Part shown: in pieces, positions 6,304 through 7,571 of the stretch | Layout of the letters: every line of letters begins with the position of its first letter | Numbering within the stretch: the first letter of the stretch is position 1 | Assembly: GCA_964421495.1 (NCBI GenBank) | Contig: CAYQXO010000125.1 | Coordinates: 1-7,571 of the forward strand | DNA: 7,571 nucleotides | Direction: 5' to 3' | DNA from: CAJXOW01 sp964421495 | GTDB taxonomy: Bacteria; Bacteroidota; Rhodothermia; Balneolales; Balneolaceae | Notes under the pieces: model-generated | Database searches by the model: none | Seen by the model: only the letters and a program-made list of their open reading frames with translations | Told to the model about the DNA's origin: nothing | Translations under genes and position numbers: made by a program

Positions 6304-7571
6304 ATGCTAACCCGACTCTTCCATCGGCGATACCTAATCTCCCTCAGCTACATCCTCGTCGTAGCTATAGGCATCATCGCCTGGAAAAATATCTCCCTGG
6401 AGATGTCGCCCGACCTGAGTCTGCCGTCGGTGACGGTCAACTACACCTGGGGGAGCACCTCGCCGGAAGTGATGGAGAAGGAGGTCACGAGGGAAGTCGA
6501 GCAGGTGGCCAACCGACTGCGGGGCGTGCGCAACGTCGAGTCGATATCCCGGGAGGGACGGGTCAGCGTGACCATCACGTTCAGCAAGCAGACGCCGGTG
6601 GATTATCGCATCGTGGAGCTGCAGGAGTACCTGGTCACTCTCAACGAAACTCTGCCGGCCAATGCCCGACAGGGGGATATCAGTCGGCGGGTGCCGCAGG
6701 AGTTGCGAGATATGCAGACGTTTATCGCGTATTCGCTGAGCGGCGATCGCCCCGTGCGCGAGCTGCTGCAGTATGCCCGCCAGAATATAAAGTTCAATAT
6801 GCTGGGATTGGAGGGATTGGCGGATGTCACGTTGGAAGGGGCCCGGGATCCGGCGCTGACGGTCGAATTCGATACGGACCTGATGGAGCGTTATCAAATA
6901 GAACCCCGCCAGGTGCTGCAGCGCATACGGCAGCAGCTCGGTTTTCGGTCGTCCGGCTTTATCAAAACCGCTAATCTGCGGTTCAGCCTGGTTGCTGAGC
7001 CCCAGTTTGAGGATTTGGAGCATATCCGACAAATGCCGCTGCAGTTGGAGAACTCCGAGCGACGCATTCAGCTTTCCCAGGTTGCGACGGTTGAGATTCA
7101 AGATTATCCAGCCAAAAGTACTCGACGGATTAACGGCAATCCGGCGCTGACGATATATTTCAACAAAGAGAGCGGGGCGGATGCGATTGGGCTGGCCGAA
7201 CAGATTCGTGGTCGGATGGATAAGCTGATCGGAAGTATGCCCTCCGATCTGCATCTGCAGCTCGAACAGGATGCGACCGAGGAGCTGCGGCAGCGCTACG
7301 GGAATCTGCGTTACCAGTCGATTATCAGTTTTCTGGTCGTCTTCGCCGTACTGCTGCTGTTTATCCGCCGCTTGCGAGCCCCGTTTGTTATTCTGGGCAG
7401 TATCGTGTTTTCGCTGCTGATGAGCGTGAGCATCCTCTATTTTATCGGATATACGCTCAATATACTTACCCTGGCCGGGTTGACGGTATCGCTGGGGATG
7501 ATCATCGACAACGCGGTCGTGGTGTTCGAGCAGGTCAATCCGAAACTACCGGCTAGGCGGGCCGACCGGTT
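6304..7571 (+). CDS. second RND-family efflux permease, 3' part missing (cut by window edge)
   Basis: The frame is open from ATG 6304 to the right edge: 422 codons plus two bases, about 40% of a usual RND permease. The ATG is the only one after the in-frame stop at 6274. The N-terminus is basic (R-L-F-H-R-R-Y), followed by TM1 at about 11-28. The periplasmic loop, about 30-337, has the porter pattern: M-S-P-D-L-S-L-P-S-V-T-V, then a V-E-x-x-x-x-R-L-R-G-V-R-N-V-E-S segment. TM2 is about 338-355, TM3 about 360-382, TM4 about 386-409 with G-M-I-I-D-N-A-V-V-V-F-E-Q; D402 matches AcrB D407 and the next residue is again Asn. It differs clearly from the first permease (for example E-M-S-P-D-L-S-L-P in place of D-L-L-P-E-V-E-E-P), so it is not a recent duplicate. 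The shared adaptor gene upstream suggests a two-permease pump like MdtABC, or two alternative pumps. Downstream genes, including any TolC-like channel, lie outside the window. The early codons are C-ending, continuing the pattern at the end of the adaptor gene. Confidence 0.94.
   Translation, partial: MLTRLFHRRYLISLSYILVVAIGIIAWKNISLEMSPDLSLPSVTVNYTWGSTSPEVMEKEVTREVEQVANRLRGVRNVESISREGRVSVTITFSKQTPVDYRIVELQEYLVTLNETLPANARQGDISRRVPQELRDMQTFIAYSLSGDRPVRELLQYARQNIKFNMLGLEGLADVTLEGARDPALTVEFDTDLMERYQIEPRQVLQRIRQQLGFRSSGFIKTANLRFSLVAEPQFEDLEHIRQMPLQLENSERRIQLSQVATVEIQDYPAKSTRRINGNPALTIYFNKESGADAIGLAEQIRGRMDKLIGSMPSDLHLQLEQDATEELRQRYGNLRYQSIISFLVVFAVLLLFIRRLRAPFVILGSIVFSLLMSVSILYFIGYTLNILTLAGLTVSLGMIIDNAVVVFEQVNPKLPARRADR

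Noticed and set aside
6334..7254. Long antisense open frame (about 306 codons) inside the second permease
   Set aside because: Same pattern: Arg/Gln/His/Leu-rich, no motif, no plausible start signal, and fully overlapped by a frame with RND features.

Overview
The window looks like chromosomal DNA from the Bacteroidota/Balneolota/Rhodothermota side of the tree. The reasons are two tandem 6-bladed beta-propeller genes carrying the G-x-G-P-G-E-F signature common in that group, lipoprotein-type periplasmic adaptors, and RND permeases whose transmembrane motifs (V-D-N in TM4, V-N-D in TM10) I associate with HAE1-type pumps from these phyla. The phylum is inferred from protein style only; there is no rRNA or other marker gene here.

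Left part (1-1720, minus strand): two paralogous exported beta-propeller genes lie head to tail, 7 bp apart. The upstream one (start at 1720) has a cleavable signal peptide. The downstream one (start at 612) is a lipoprotein and runs off the left edge. Both are visibly more AT-rich than the rest of the window. Their function is unknown.

Middle (1721-1958): a divergent AT-rich intergenic region of about 240 bp. It contains the ribosome binding site of the propeller operon and several small repeats that could be operators, including a short dyad and a 20-bp-phased direct repeat.

Right part (1959-7571, plus strand): a GC-richer efflux operon with a complete RND permease (1015 aa), a lipoprotein membrane-fusion (periplasmic adaptor) protein (370 aa), and the first 422 codons of a second, different RND permease cut by the right edge. 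A permease-adaptor-permease set with one adaptor resembles MdtABC-type pumps, in which two RND proteins share an adaptor. No TolC-type outer-membrane factor or regulator lies in the window. Between adaptor and second permease is a 143-bp gap with a double-hairpin, REP-like palindromic element and an A/C-rich, T-poor leader. Synonymous codon use shifts sharply to C-ending codons on both sides of that gap.

I see no CRISPR array, tRNA, rRNA, transposase or phage gene. I found no convincing evidence of a wholly new system. The points most worth a second look are the two-permease layout, the altered proton-relay residues, the palindromic element with competing pairings, and the local codon-use shift.
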